Positions 1-12,800 of a stretch of 64,000 nucleotides of DNA are shown here, in pieces; within the stretch, counting starts at the first letter, position 1, and each line of letters starts with the position of its first letter. Where the stretch lies: contig WIXG01000029.1 in assembly GCA_009869945.1 (NCBI GenBank), positions 124,001 through 188,000 of the forward strand. Reading direction: 5' to 3'. This DNA comes from Mesaphorura yosii. Its lineage: Eukaryota > Arthropoda > Collembola > Poduromorpha > Tullbergiidae. Position numbers and translations under genes: made by a program. The notes under the pieces were generated by a model that had not been told where the DNA came from, made no database searches, and was given only the letters and a program-made list of their open reading frames with translations.

Positions 1-1034
1 AGTTGAACAACAGCCTTGTGTGATGGTGAATGCGAATTTTGTGAGTTGACTTGTCTGCATGTTTTAAAAATGCAAGAATTTACTACGTACGTTGTTGTAT
101 CAGACACAGCTATTTATATGGCTTCATTATTTGTCAACTTTTACTTGTTCTTTTGCACTATGTTGTACTTCTCGTGTTTCTTGTGTTTCTGAGATTAGAC
201 CCATGAGTCGAGTTTGGTGCTGGAGTTCTGTTAATATTAGTTTTGTTCTTGCTGTTGCTTCATTGGCGTCACCTTTGCACTTTATTTGCTTTAACATGGG
301 CGTACATTCAATGTCTCGTTCGCAAGTGCAAGCTGTAAGATAGCCAAAGCCAATATCACCACCTTAGGAATTTGGCAACGTTTATTGCCGTCGTCATCAG
401 ACCTTTGCTTCATGTCTCCAAAGCAAACATTTTGATGTTTATAGTTTTCACGGCTTATTTATATTTCGCAAAAGGTGTCTGCAACATTTTGTAATGGGAA
501 TTTTATATAAAATGTAAGGTGCCAAAAATGCAAACCCGGAGTCACTTTATTAAAATACAAGAGTTTTATTAAGAAAGCTCATCAATCACGCAGCACATAA
601 AATTTACGTGTGGGATGTCGAACTACGAGACACACAAACTTGATAGCAAATTTTTAACTAACCACGAGAGAGAAGCATGAAGCATGGACTAAGAAAATGA
701 TGCTGGATATTAACGAAATGCAAATGCGATGTCATTAAGAATTTTGAAATTGTTACTATGATCCAAGCACGGCATACTGTCATTAGAAATTTTTCCACAC
801 AGTGCACAATAGAATACACTGCGTTTGCGAAATGAGCGCATGGGTCCTCGGTTTTGTTGAGCGATTGGGCGATAGTGTGCGAACATTTCGACCAGCTTTA
901 TTTGCTTTATTTGAGGAGTCGTCAAGAGTCTTTCGTTTTCCCGCTTCCGGGATGTGAGTGAAAATCCTTCGCCTTCAATTAATTTGAGTCCTTTTAACTT
1001 TTTCGCAGGAAATGACAAGTGATTGAAAATATCC
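1..1034. other. Upstream region of myosin IX with a likely 5'UTR splice acceptor
   Basis: No gene is supported here. A pyrimidine-rich acceptor ends at 1008, 26 bases before the myosin IX start codon, so the coding exon probably begins at 1009 and is joined to a noncoding first exon further upstream or outside the window. A five-codon upstream reading frame (ATG at 1012, TGA ending 1026) lies between the acceptor and the main start. On the minus strand an open frame of 126 codons runs 1090-710, with two AATAAA signals (minus strand) at about 544-568; see the findings. The rest is AT-rich without recognisable features. Confidence 0.4.
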
Positions 1035-3813
1035 ATGATGGAAAACAACGGCCGCCACATCGTTCGTGTGTACGTTGGAGCTCTTTCCAACGATTACGAA
1101 GCGCTGTCCATCGAAGCCAGCAAGCACACGACGGCTTCGGAAATCATTCAGTGCATTATTCAGAGATTAGGCTTTACGAACGCAAGTAATTATGAGCTTG
1201 CCGAAGTGATTGGAAACTCCATTGGCCAGGAATGCAAAGAGAGAAGACTTGGGCCGTTCGAGTCGCCGGTTGCAGTCAAGCTGCTATGGCCGAAGGATTT
1301 CGGTGCAGACGCACTACTGACGAACGGCTCTACAGAGCTTGGAAACCATGCTTCTAGTGACTCTGCCTTTCCATCCAGCAACAGAAATGCTCAAAACACA
1401 TCCGTCTCATCTTCCACCAACGGGTTGGAAAAGTCGGGCAGCAGCAACAGTTGTGCTAACGCTGTTGCTGGAAGCGGAGACGAGTACCGATTCTGTCTTC
1501 GGGAAAAGGTTCACTCAGACTCGCTGTGGTCAGAAAACGTAACGATGGATCCACAAGTTATTAGAGACTATTTTTACCGGTTTCTTTATCAGCCGAAAGA
1601 TAAAGAATACCCTGATTTGTGCCAGTTGGCTGAACTGAACGAAGAAACTCTGCTGGAAAATCTGAAGTCACGATTTAATGGGGGGCACATTTACACTTAC
1701 GTGGGATCAATACTCATCGCTGTAAGTCTGCGCCAATTAATGGCCTTTTTTTTGCTTACCATTTGCATGCATATATATGACGGCAAAGATTTCATCTCCT
1801 CTCTTTTCGCATTTCAGGTGAATCCGTTCAAATTTCATCCAATTTACAACCCAAAATATGTTAAACTTTACCAAAATCGGCGGCGTGAGGAATTGCCTCC
1901 TCATATTTTTGCCATTGCTGATTCGGCATACCATACCATGCTGAAGGAACGGCGAAATCAATGCATTGTGATTAGTGGTGAGAGTGGTAAGTTTATTTTT
2001 TGCGAATCTTTGAAACACATCAATGTTGACAATTAGTTTTGAGATTAAAGAAACTTTTAATACATTGAATGAGGTACTGATCAGCCTAAATGTTGATGAC
2101 TAACCAAACGGTTTCCAGATTAACCTGTTTTGGATTTCTTCGACAGTGGCTCGATGTCTTCGTCAGTGCTGTGGCATTTTTCGTAGAAGGAGCGTTTTTC
2201 AGTGTTATGATCTTCCTTGGAATTGATCTTGGTGCAAATAAGGATAGTTTGGCTTCAGCTATCTTTATCGCATCATGTCTTTGCTTTGGTGACAGAAGCT
2301 GCAGAATGTTTTGGTTTTCATTTCTTTTGCTCTTTAGTAGGAATAATTACATATTCGCGATAACCGCCACTTGCCTGCAAGAAAACAAGAAACACTGCAT
2401 CTTAATATTACAATATTGTAATGAATTTATTCACTTACAATCCAGAAGGCTTCCGCAGCTTCTGCTTCTTCTTTCGAATCGAATCCTTCTCTGTGTATAA
2501 CAAATCCGACTTTACCGGAGTCCAATTCATTAGCAATGATCGTACTGTTTCTTGCCATATGATCAGCTAAAATGTCATGTTTTATTGCTACAGTTGTCCT
2601 CTTTCCGACGTAATATTCGAATTGACATCCTTACACATGTTGTCACGAACATACTTCAGCAGTCCATCAAGTGTAGTGCCAGCAGGCGCGAACATGACAA
2701 AGTAGAGGAGCCATTTCGTCTTTTTAAGATAAATACGGTAGGCCGCATCTGCGGGTTCATAAAACAACTTCTCCATTTCAGAAACTTGGCCAGCTGATGC
2801 TTCAGACCTTTGAGAATCCGGTTTGATCTTGGGAACTGTATTCCTTTTCAAGTTTTTCATCAATAACGGACGTACCATTACTTGCCTGTGTAAACAAAAT
2901 CATCCTTAGTTGCAATAGTAAACGCCTGAAGACCTGAACTCTATTTTTTTTTACTCAATTGTAACTTACGATTTGCACTGTTTTTGGCAAATGAGAGCAT
3001 GGCCGACTCCGTAGCGAAAGTTCTGTTGCAGTATGAGCACTTGTAGTTTTCTTCTTCCCCTTTAGCTTTTGCAACTGCTTCAGCATTCATCCGCTTATGG
3101 AACGACTTCGCAGCTATTTTGTTGTAATGCTCCACGCTTTTCTGCTTGGACTGTTCAATGGACTTATTCTTAGATTTACGGAGTTTGGAAAGGCATGATG
3201 TAGAATGGGACATAATGGTACTTCTTGCCACGCGTTTCGGAAGAGCTGTGGTTACTGGCACAGTGAAATTACAATCTTCCTTCAGACACTTGAAGTTACC
3301 AGACAAAGTTTCTTTGTAGTGTACATCTGTTTTGGGGTACTTGTGACACAAGAAGAAAAATTTTATTATCAAAATTATTAGTTTTCATTAATTTAACAAC
3401 TATGAACCACTTACTTCATCGTACGGATCCATTTTGTTGGCACTACTTACTTTAATTACGAAATTATCTGGCTAAAACACTGATTAGTTGGCAATTTCTC
3501 GCTGCTTACTGTAGTTGTGTTGCTGAACACCGATGACTGGGAAGTGAAGGTAAAAAAATAGAATTTGCGAGACTGGAGACTGCGACCACGCTTGACGTTC
3601 AACGACGTCTAGTACATAATTTTTTAAATATTATTTCGACTGGACTTAAACAACTCAATTGCAGGAGTTAATATTTATGGCTTTACTATTTCAGGCAGTG
3701 GAAAGACGGAGAGTACAAACTTTTTACTTCATCATCTGACTGCGCTGAGTCAGAAAGGGACGCATGGAAGTGGCGTGGAACAAACCATCCTGAGTGCTGG
3801 ACCCGTTCTTGAG
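1035..3813 (+). other. MYO9: Myosin IX exons 1-3: RA domain, start of motor, P-loop
   Basis: Exons 1035-1721, 1818-1986 and 3695-3813. Exon 1 encodes the Ras-association-like ubiquitin fold that marks class IX myosins ([11 protein letters not shown] to VKLLWPK), a Ser/Asn-rich spacer, and the start of the head ([18 protein letters not shown]). Exon 2 continues VNPFKF and stops within the P-loop (GES G|), which exon 3 completes as SGKTEST after the 1.7-kb intron 2. Exon 3 ends [13 protein letters not shown]. Intron 1 (1722-1817, 96 bp) is a multiple of three and has no in-frame stop, so reading through it keeps the frame open; comparison with the family shows ILIA joined directly to VNPFKF, so it is an intron. 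Confidence 0.93.
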
Positions 3814-6800
3814 GTACAACAGTTCTTCATTCTTACGTATTTCTTTCGAAATTATGCAGTTTGTCAAAATACCGTAAAAAGGCAATTTACGAATACTACG
3901 AAATTTAATTTGTAAAAATGATTTGAGCGCAGACATTTTCCGGCTTACTTCCTCATCACAGCGTCTTTCTAGAATTCCACTTGCGATTATTGTCATTCAT
4001 TCAATATTTCGTAAAACTTTTATTTTTTACTCTTTCATATTCACCGTACACTTGAAACATTCAAAGTAATTTATTGTAGTTTCTTCCTCTTCTCAATTCT
4101 CACCTTGAATCATTGCCATTTTACTATTCGTGCAATTGTTGTGAGTCTTGATTTTGTTCTTGGTGCGTCTCTCAAATAACAAGTTGGACGGACGTTGTAC
4201 ACAAATGTCTTTTCCCTTCTCATTCTCGTCATATTTTATTCTGGCCATCATTGTCTCTGCTTGTAATGAATGCGTTGTCCATTGACGTGCTGTTGTATAG
4301 CGTGAGGTATAATATTTCACTTCCTATGCTAGTGCTAGGCGAAAAGCATTTACTTTGACGATTGGCTTATCATAATAATCATTTAAGAGTTTTCGCGTTA
4401 AGCCATTGTCAATTAAATGAAGACACTAAGAGCTGCAGCTACAGGTGGAATGGACATTGAGCAACTGGTTGGGAGGGTAATTTGATACTTGAGCAATGCA
4501 AAAGGACTTGACTCCTTTCATTTGCATTTGGCATTGGGCATCGTCAAACTGTGTTCCCTTCTTTAGCGCAGATACGAAAAACTCGTCTTGGCAGCTTTAA
4601 ACGCTGCTAACAGGCTTGACTGCATGAACTTAAAGATTAAGTGTGTAAACGATAAGCAGGCTGTTAATTAACCTTGGCATCTGTAACATCAATTATATTA
4701 ATGATAATGGGTCCGAGTGCCAGTGCCATGCTTTCGATGCACACCAAATTCTCAATTCTCTCAGCATCTCTCAGTCGAGTGCAAAAGTACTAAGATGAAT
4801 TTTTCGCCTTCATACATGGCAAGCCAAGTCAGCAACAATTTGTTGACAAGATTTTTTCTACATTAAGCAATTGATCTCGATTTCGCTTCTGTCACCTGCA
4901 AAAAATGTTTGTCCTTTTGTCGCAAGATGAAAGCTCAACCGGGTTGACTAAATTTTCGCAAACTGGTTTACTGCGGTGAGTTTCGTCGGCAAACTTTGCA
5001 CATTGTCATGTTTAATTGATCAACTTGATAAAAGCTCTCTCGAATCATGTCGGGGCGCCGCATCAAGTCGGTCTTGATGTCGGAGGCATGGAGGTTGAGA
5101 AATGACAGGCAACCTGAAGGATATTAACTGGCTGAAGATGAAACATAATATAAAGGATGACATGTTTTCTCATTTGCACATTCCATTTCCTGCTTCTGCT
5201 TAGGTTTTCTGACTTGGCTTGTGTTTTAGGTTTAAGCGCTTGTGTATGGCCAGTTACAATAACATTCTTTGACATTGACGAATTCACATGTCTGTCTGCA
5301 AAATGTTGTAATTTGTCGCAATGTTATGAAAGCATATTGCCTTGCATTGCGTTGTGGTTAGCAAACCATGACCACCAGTCGCACACAATCGGACCAAAAA
5401 GTTATGCGTCTTATACATTTTTAAACCCGAATTATCATTTCTACTTTTTTGCAACTTTTGTAACCTGATATTCAATATTTGCGTTTGATCGTGTTCTCGA
5501 GTCACAAAGGAAGTATATGCTCGATGCTCAGCAGCAAGTACGGTCGATGGAACGGAACTTGGAAATGGCAGCAGCCATTACACGCTAACGCTTTCCCCAA
5601 CACGTGTGCCACAGTCCGAAAACAAGTATCCATTTTTTAAGCAAACAGGAGGACTTTTATGTCGTACATGGCCTGACTGTGGCGAGTGACATTGGAACCG
5701 CTGTGTGGGCGTGAGATACTCGGCACGTGTAAGATTTACATTGCGTTCCGATTATTTATTTGCCTTTTATCGAGACAGCGGCTTTCGCGTGTGTCCCCGG
5801 CTAGAAACTTTGTTCTTGAGGATCATCTAGATTGTTATGCACGTCATCTGGAATTGGCATTTGTAGTGTGTGCTTTTCGTTAACTTCGTTATGCGTAGTA
5901 CTTGACTGACTTTTCAATTCACAACAATGGGATGTATATTGTGTGAAGCTTAATGTAACCTACTGGGATAAGAAATATTGTTAACTCGAATTTTGTCGTT
6001 GGCAGTCTTCCTTGGCTACTTACTACTAGCACATATTTAAGATGAAATTGTTCTTGCTGCACTTTATTTTGCGCTTTAGGCCAAAGCTCTGAGTGATGTT
6101 GCACAAGCTTCATATTTTGGCGTAGGATGGAATTTTTTGCAGCATGACTGGGAAGACTGCGTAATGCATTTTGGTAGTTGCACGAATAAGATGGAAAGAT
6201 GACCATATTCGTCCGTGAGAGATTTCTCATTCCTTAACCACTTAATATAATTATTATAATGCAAGGTTTGCATTATTAATACCAGGTTGGCTTGCTTTGC
6301 TCGTAATGGAAACATAATACATATATGATGAATCTGCGTTTAGCGCAAGGCTCAAAACGCATTGCTTGCATTGTGCATCATTGTTGTAGTAAGCGCGTGT
6401 CGTATTAAAATGCAAATATCTACAGTGTTTGATTTCGACAACGCGAAACTAGTTTGGCGAGCGGCGAGGGTCGTTGTCTCCACACTTAAGACAATGTGTC
6501 TTGGCGTAGTCCAACAATGGCACGGTTCGTTTACCCGGTCGCGTTTGATTAGCAGAGGAACAGGCAGCACTGGACAGGCACTTAATTTATGGCGCGGGGC
6601 TAAAAGCGGTGTCTTGTTTTTGTATTGGCGTATGTCGTCTGCAAATGCGAATGGCGAATATCTCAATGGCGACACAATAACAAATGTATTGTCAACAGTC
6701 GTTGATTAAATCTGACCGTCACGAATTGCATCGAATCGGTTTTCGTTGCGTGGGCTAATCACTTGTCACAAATTGAAGGAATTCCTTTCCATATGAAGAA

Positions 6801-9800
6801 GGCTCGAATATTTGGCGCGACGTAATTGATTGTCTAATAAAATGCAAGTGTTCAATTCAATTCATTTAATGGTACCATATCGGCGCAGTGCAATCATTAT
6901 GCAAGTCATGCGGAGCAAATAGCAAAGAGCCAAATGTCGACAATCGTTTTATCCTCTGCTCGTAATTGCATCACAGGATTGTAATTGTCCGTATTCGCAA
7001 CTCAACTCTTTCTATCGCACCGCCGACAATAAATTGTTAACAGTAGGAGAGCGGAGACTCATAAAATTCTTCAAATTGCCAATAATCTTGATAATGGACG
7101 AATATTTTCCTAATAATATTATCAGATTAAAATTAAATGAATATGTTCCGCTGCGAATTCAGTAGGTGATTGTCGTGCATTACTCGAGCCATTACTCAGA
7201 TATCATGATGGTAATGGCCGCGAATTATTTTTAGGCGCCTCTCTCTGCATCCTAAATGAACATGAACAGGTTATTGTCATCACTGACTCCCACACGATCT
7301 TCTAACAAATTGCTTTACAGGTTAACTTCCATGCTTCAACTTAATGTATTGAACTCACGACTTCGAGAATGTGATTGATTGAAATCATTAACTCTTCAAG
7401 GCGATGCGAAAGCTTCTTTTTCATAATTGCATAATCGCAGTATGCAATGTACATGATGCTAAGATTGTCGAATTCATAAAATTAAGCTTCTTAAGGAGAA
7501 CGAGATAAAATAAATAAACCAAGAATCAAGAAAACGTCAATGAGCCTATCCGCCTGTCCACTGCGCTGTGAGTCCTCTATTCTGCTAACTAATTAGCAGA
7601 TTACATATCGCAAGTCCAAGAAATCTACATTAATACTCAATTAGTGTAATAGTATGTGTAATTGCACAATCTCCAGCTAATTTAATAAACCAATACCATA
7701 ATTGCGTAAATATTTCATCATAATTTACTTTACTCTAACACAATAACCAAGTTAATTTGATTACTCTTTGTAAGAAATCTTTCTTGTGTACAACCGAGGC
7801 CTACACTTTGGCTGAACATGACATTCGACATTGCCATGCACTTGAGCTGCCGTATGTCATGGTTGTGACTGACTGCAATTGTTTGCACTCGTAAATTGTA
7901 TGTCTAGCCTAATATGCATTTGGAATTACGCAATCGCCCAGTGTTGAGAGCAGTTTTCGGTTGTCCGTGTCTTTCGTTCTCTTATTGAGCATTGATAATT
8001 GGGACACGAACTCTAAATGTCTTTACTCCGATTTAGCCTACGAAGAACTAACAATTTCTCTACACACTCTTGAGGTATTGCTTATTACCGCAAAGGAACG
8101 TAGGTTTTTACGTAAACATTTGAAAGCTTCAGGCTTCAAATGAAATATTGACAATTTACTTGTTTACCCTGTGATGCCAGGTAAATTCAATAGATGAAAA
8201 ATTGTAAGGAGAAATTACACGGGCTTTATATAAATTCAAATTAACAATAATTGCGTTAATTAAATAATTTAATCATGCGCACGGCATGCTATATGACGGC
8301 TGCGTGTGCAGCGTGAGCGCATTTGGGAGACAATACAAGGTTAGCTCGCAATTGATACCCTTCAGTTGGCATAATATAATTATTGTCCTGATGTAAGTGA
8401 CACGATTTTGCGAAATCTTGGCCAAGTAGAAGCATACTTTTTCACAGAAATGGAAAGGAAACGCGCCTGTGCCAAATAAAATGTTATTTGTTGAGGACGC
8501 GGACTGCGGACGCGAAGGAAATGAGCTACCAACAAGCGAGTAACCAGCAATAAAATAATTTACACGTGTACTTGCTTTGTGTTATTGTATTTATTCAGAA
8601 ATATAGGTCGTGGGAATTCGTATACTCGCGTTCGCGAAAGAAAGAGTTGAGCGGAAAGGACGTCAAGCTCTGACGATTGACGATGACAGGAATATTGTGC
8701 GTTTTGATACCCGAGGGTAATTAAGTGGCTCAGATGCCAGATCGCCGTTCTACCAGAGTTGTGCGTAGTGCGCAATATTTACTCGTCACATTACCATGAT
8801 AGCTTTCCCATCCCATCCCGGCTTAAAGTACGCTGGAGATTTTGAAATAGGAGTTGGAGTAGCTGAATAGTATAAAGCGAGACATTTACTCATTCCATTA
8901 GTACACTTCGTGTAAAATAGCGTAACCACAAGCTGGTATATTTATACTTATAGGCTTTGTATGCTGAATTTCAACTAATCTCGTGTTCATCCGTGACACG
9001 ACGCGACGCACGAGGTGCGCTTCATTTCCTCTGTGCTTGCTCGCTTTTGGCGGAGATTAGTAGCTTGCCGACGACGACGGCATGTTACGAAGCGGCTCAA
9101 GTTTCTTCCTCGGAACTCCTTGTTGACTTTGAGTCTCACTTTACCTTAATTTGAATTCGTAGTGTAGCAGTTGAATTTGTGCGCACTGAAGCCCACCTTA
9201 TCAGCATTCTGTGAACGCGGAATGGAAAGGATGATCCCCATTTCATTTCCTACTTGCTGAAGGTTCAAGCCCGAATGCTCCAGAACCCAAGCCCAAAAGT
9301 CGAGTGAGCCTGAATAATGACATGGAAATGCCAAAGTTGACTCTTGCGTCTTGCCCAACGTGGACCATCAATCATAATAATGATACGAACTCAAGCATTT
9401 CCGTCTGACGACCAAAATCATAACGAATTCGGTACGCAAGACAAAGCCACTTCAATACGCCTACTTTCGACATGTGTGTAATTTAATAATAATGAAAGTA
9501 AAAGTAGAGTTCCAGAATCAAGAGAAGACGAAAGAGAATGGAAGTTGGAAATTGTTTTATTAGACTTGAGATCGGATCACTTTTTTCTACTTCCTTTCCT
9601 CATTTGTTAAATTTTCAAGCTCAACTGATTCTTCTCGTCGATTTTATACGTCGGCTTTTTTCAACCCTGCTTTCTCTTTCACGAAATATAATTCTTCCAT
9701 GTTCGCTGTGATGAGCTTTTAGGTTTCGCCTGGAGACTGGTTCAACTCTCGCATCTGACAACAGTGCTTAAAGGTCCAGAATTAGCTCCGATCCTGTTTG

Positions 9801-12800
9801 TGAATACAAATTGGTTCGGTTTAGGTCGCGGAATGTTAAATTGTGGAAAAAAACTTGTCAAAAATATGCGAGTTTAATATGCCCATGCGTTGTGGTTTGC
9901 CATGTTCTAACTGTGCTTCTACCATAAATTTGAGACTTCCATGAAATTACCTGTTCCTAAAGCACATTTTGACATCTGACCGTTAGCATATCTGCAGTTA
10001 TAGCATTAGTACAAGCTCTCGTCATATTCATTTCTAAAAATACACTATTTGGCTTCTTCTCAGTCGGAGATAAAAAAGGACACTCTACAGGCTTCGGCTT
10101 ATCATCCACCGCTGGGCTGATGCATTATATTCTCCATTAGTACAATATTGACAGATTTCTATTCTGCTGTGTATTTGGAGCGGATTTAGGTGGTGAAAGC
10201 AAAAGGGACTGGGAAAGGAAAAGACAGGAGTTTAGTTTACAACACGGTTGGGCCGCCCTTTCTTTCGCCGCATGTGCTCTCGTTCCCAATAGATTGCAAA
10301 TCTGTCTTGTATTTACTTGTAAATATTTGATTTGTTTTCTCCTCTGCTGAAAAATATTGCCTTCCTTTTTATCTTCACAGTCTGACTGCTTCCTTAGCAC
10401 TGCACTTCAACGTGCTTCTTTTCCCATCTCCTGATTGTGACAAGAGCTCTACGAGCTGTGAGTACGTTCGCAGACGAGACCATTATTATTATCAGATTAT
10501 GTGCCATTATGCACTGCATTGTGCTTGTGCTGACTTGTAGATGTGAATTCTATTGTGTGAACTTTTGCCATTTGCTATTCCCTTTTATTCGCTTCGTTTG
10601 CCAGTCGAACATCCGTCTTACAACGAAGAGAAGTCTGTCTGGAGTAGAGCTGGTTAAAAATACTCACACTTACGGAAAAGTGAGAAAGTATTTGAGTTTG
10701 AAATCACGTCTGTTGAATACTCCGACGGTCGACCTTTCCCTTGCGAAACAAGAACCTACGTCAACCTGCGAAGGGGAATTTAAATTCATATTTTTTGCAA
10801 ACGTTGTCTGAATTTAAGACTTGATGTGGAAAATACTGTTGGCCATTCTGGCCGTACAAATTGTTGCCAGTTTACTATGCCTGGACGTAAATCAATAATT
10901 TCATCAGCGACTCGGGCGAAGCATGCCCGGATGTTACCTATTTTTAATTTGTTCCATGATAAATAGCTCGCACACGACCGCCACACACGCAGTAAGAAAG
11001 GAAGCACATTTCTAAGTCACTGTTTGCTGGTTCCCCGTACTTTGTGAATGTGATGCCGTGCTCAAGAGACACGAATGACGCAAGAGATTTTATTTTAGTG
11101 ATGATATTATGAGTGCAAGGTAAATGGTAAAAGATGGAAAGCTCTTCTTTCTCTTCTCTCTCCATCTCCAATGATACCGCACAATCTCTACGGGCTTTGG
11201 TCGCTTTCTCTCTCACCGACGGTCTTTTAATCCAGTTTGCTTTCACTTTCGGGCGGCTTACGTGCGCCCAGCGCACACACGACTTTTACGTGGCATGATA
11301 AAGTTCGATGTATGGATCTCATTTTGCCAGATATTAGTGGCCCATAATAACTCAGCGAGTGAGCTTTTAATCAAACTGGGGAAGAGCACTCGCCCGTCGT
11401 GTGCCGTGCTACGAGTTGACAAAGGCAGCATTCGAGCGTCTGGTTTAAAGTGACGTAGTTCAGGTTATTTGGGTGACGCTATTTAAAGTGAATATGCCAT
11501 CAAACCACCAGAAATACAGCCCTTTGTACAAGATGTAAAAGGTCAGACTTGGTCCTCTCTGAAGTGGCCTGACATTCAATTTTTATACGTCCAAAATTCC
11601 AAATTTAAACTGCAGGCTGAGCATGGACACTGGTTTGGTTACAACATTGAGCCCAAGCCTTTATCTAGTAGAGGCAGTTTATCACAGCGTTGAAGAAGCG
11701 ACTGTTGGGAATAAACGCGAGTACTTGTTGTCACGAAGCATGGAGTTTCCTTTAGCGGTGGAAGTTATTTAATATGTTTGCAGAGTCGTCTTTGGCAAAT
11801 AGGATATTGCAAAATTGCGAGTATTTCCCGAAGTCTTTTAGCTTCGTTTCCCGTCAAACCATCAATGCGAAAGCCTGAAACCTGAACACCTGAAGCCAAA
11901 GACGCATCAAAATGACGTAACGAGTTGGAGAAAGAACTCGATTGAATTCACTTTGCTCAAACATTTGGATTGAGTCTGTCTTGAAAATTTCCACTTCCTC
12001 TGCCATGCCTTTGCACTGGGTTCTGGACAGCCGCTTGAGTGCAGCTCAGGAAATATGGAATTCAATTTGATTTGATTTTGTCTAGCACGCCAGTACGCTT
12101 TACACGAACACATGACGTGGTTCTGAGTTTTGGGTTCGAACTTTGCTTTGAAGGGCTTGAGACGCTTGAGCTCCAACCTGTTTGTGACGTGATTGATTTT
12201 TGTTCCACTCTTTTCCCTTTATTTTATAAGTTGGATGAAAGCTAAAGTGCGACTCCGTAAAATGTGTCACAACAGATTTTAAACACTTTCCTCAGTTGGC
12301 TGCCTCTGCTCTTTTCCTTTTCCGAGGCCTGAAAGATTATAATAATGCAAAGATGAATGCTGATTCCTCTGTCAAAATTCAATTGAATGGTGTTGCCATT
12401 GTTTGAGCGAGACTTGATCAAGATCATCCAACTCATGTGTTGAGCATGACGGAAGGATTCATAGCAGACACTCATTCATTTCTTACGAGACACCGTGCAC
12501 AGAGCGCGGTTAATAATATGGCCCATATTCTCCTGTCACGTTATTTTGACTGACTATGACTCCTCATTGTTGGTGTGTAGTCCCGTTACCCATTAACACA
12601 GCAGTCTGACACAGAGCCAGAGTAAAGACCTACTAATTCACAGTCACCCTGCACGGTACACATGGCAAGAAAATTGGTCTTATAGTTTTAATTCAAGTAA
12701 TTGGGTTAACCTATTATAAGTGCCCAATGCAGTATCGCATTTCGTCTTTCCTCCAAGCCACGAGTGAAGATGAAAGAGGCAAGAGCACGCTTAATATTTT

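Noticed and set aside
2090-2500. 136-codon plus-strand open frame inside myosin intron 2
   Set aside because: It overlaps the last exons and 3'UTR of the nested minus-strand gene, whose exons have much better support.
6352-6709. Overlapping open frames on both strands (115 and 107 codons)
   Set aside because: Both frames are open because the patch is less AT-rich; neither product resembles a protein family.
10437-11276. Several 70-124-codon open frames on both strands
   Set aside because: They overlap in opposite directions with no coding features; treated as chance in intron 3.
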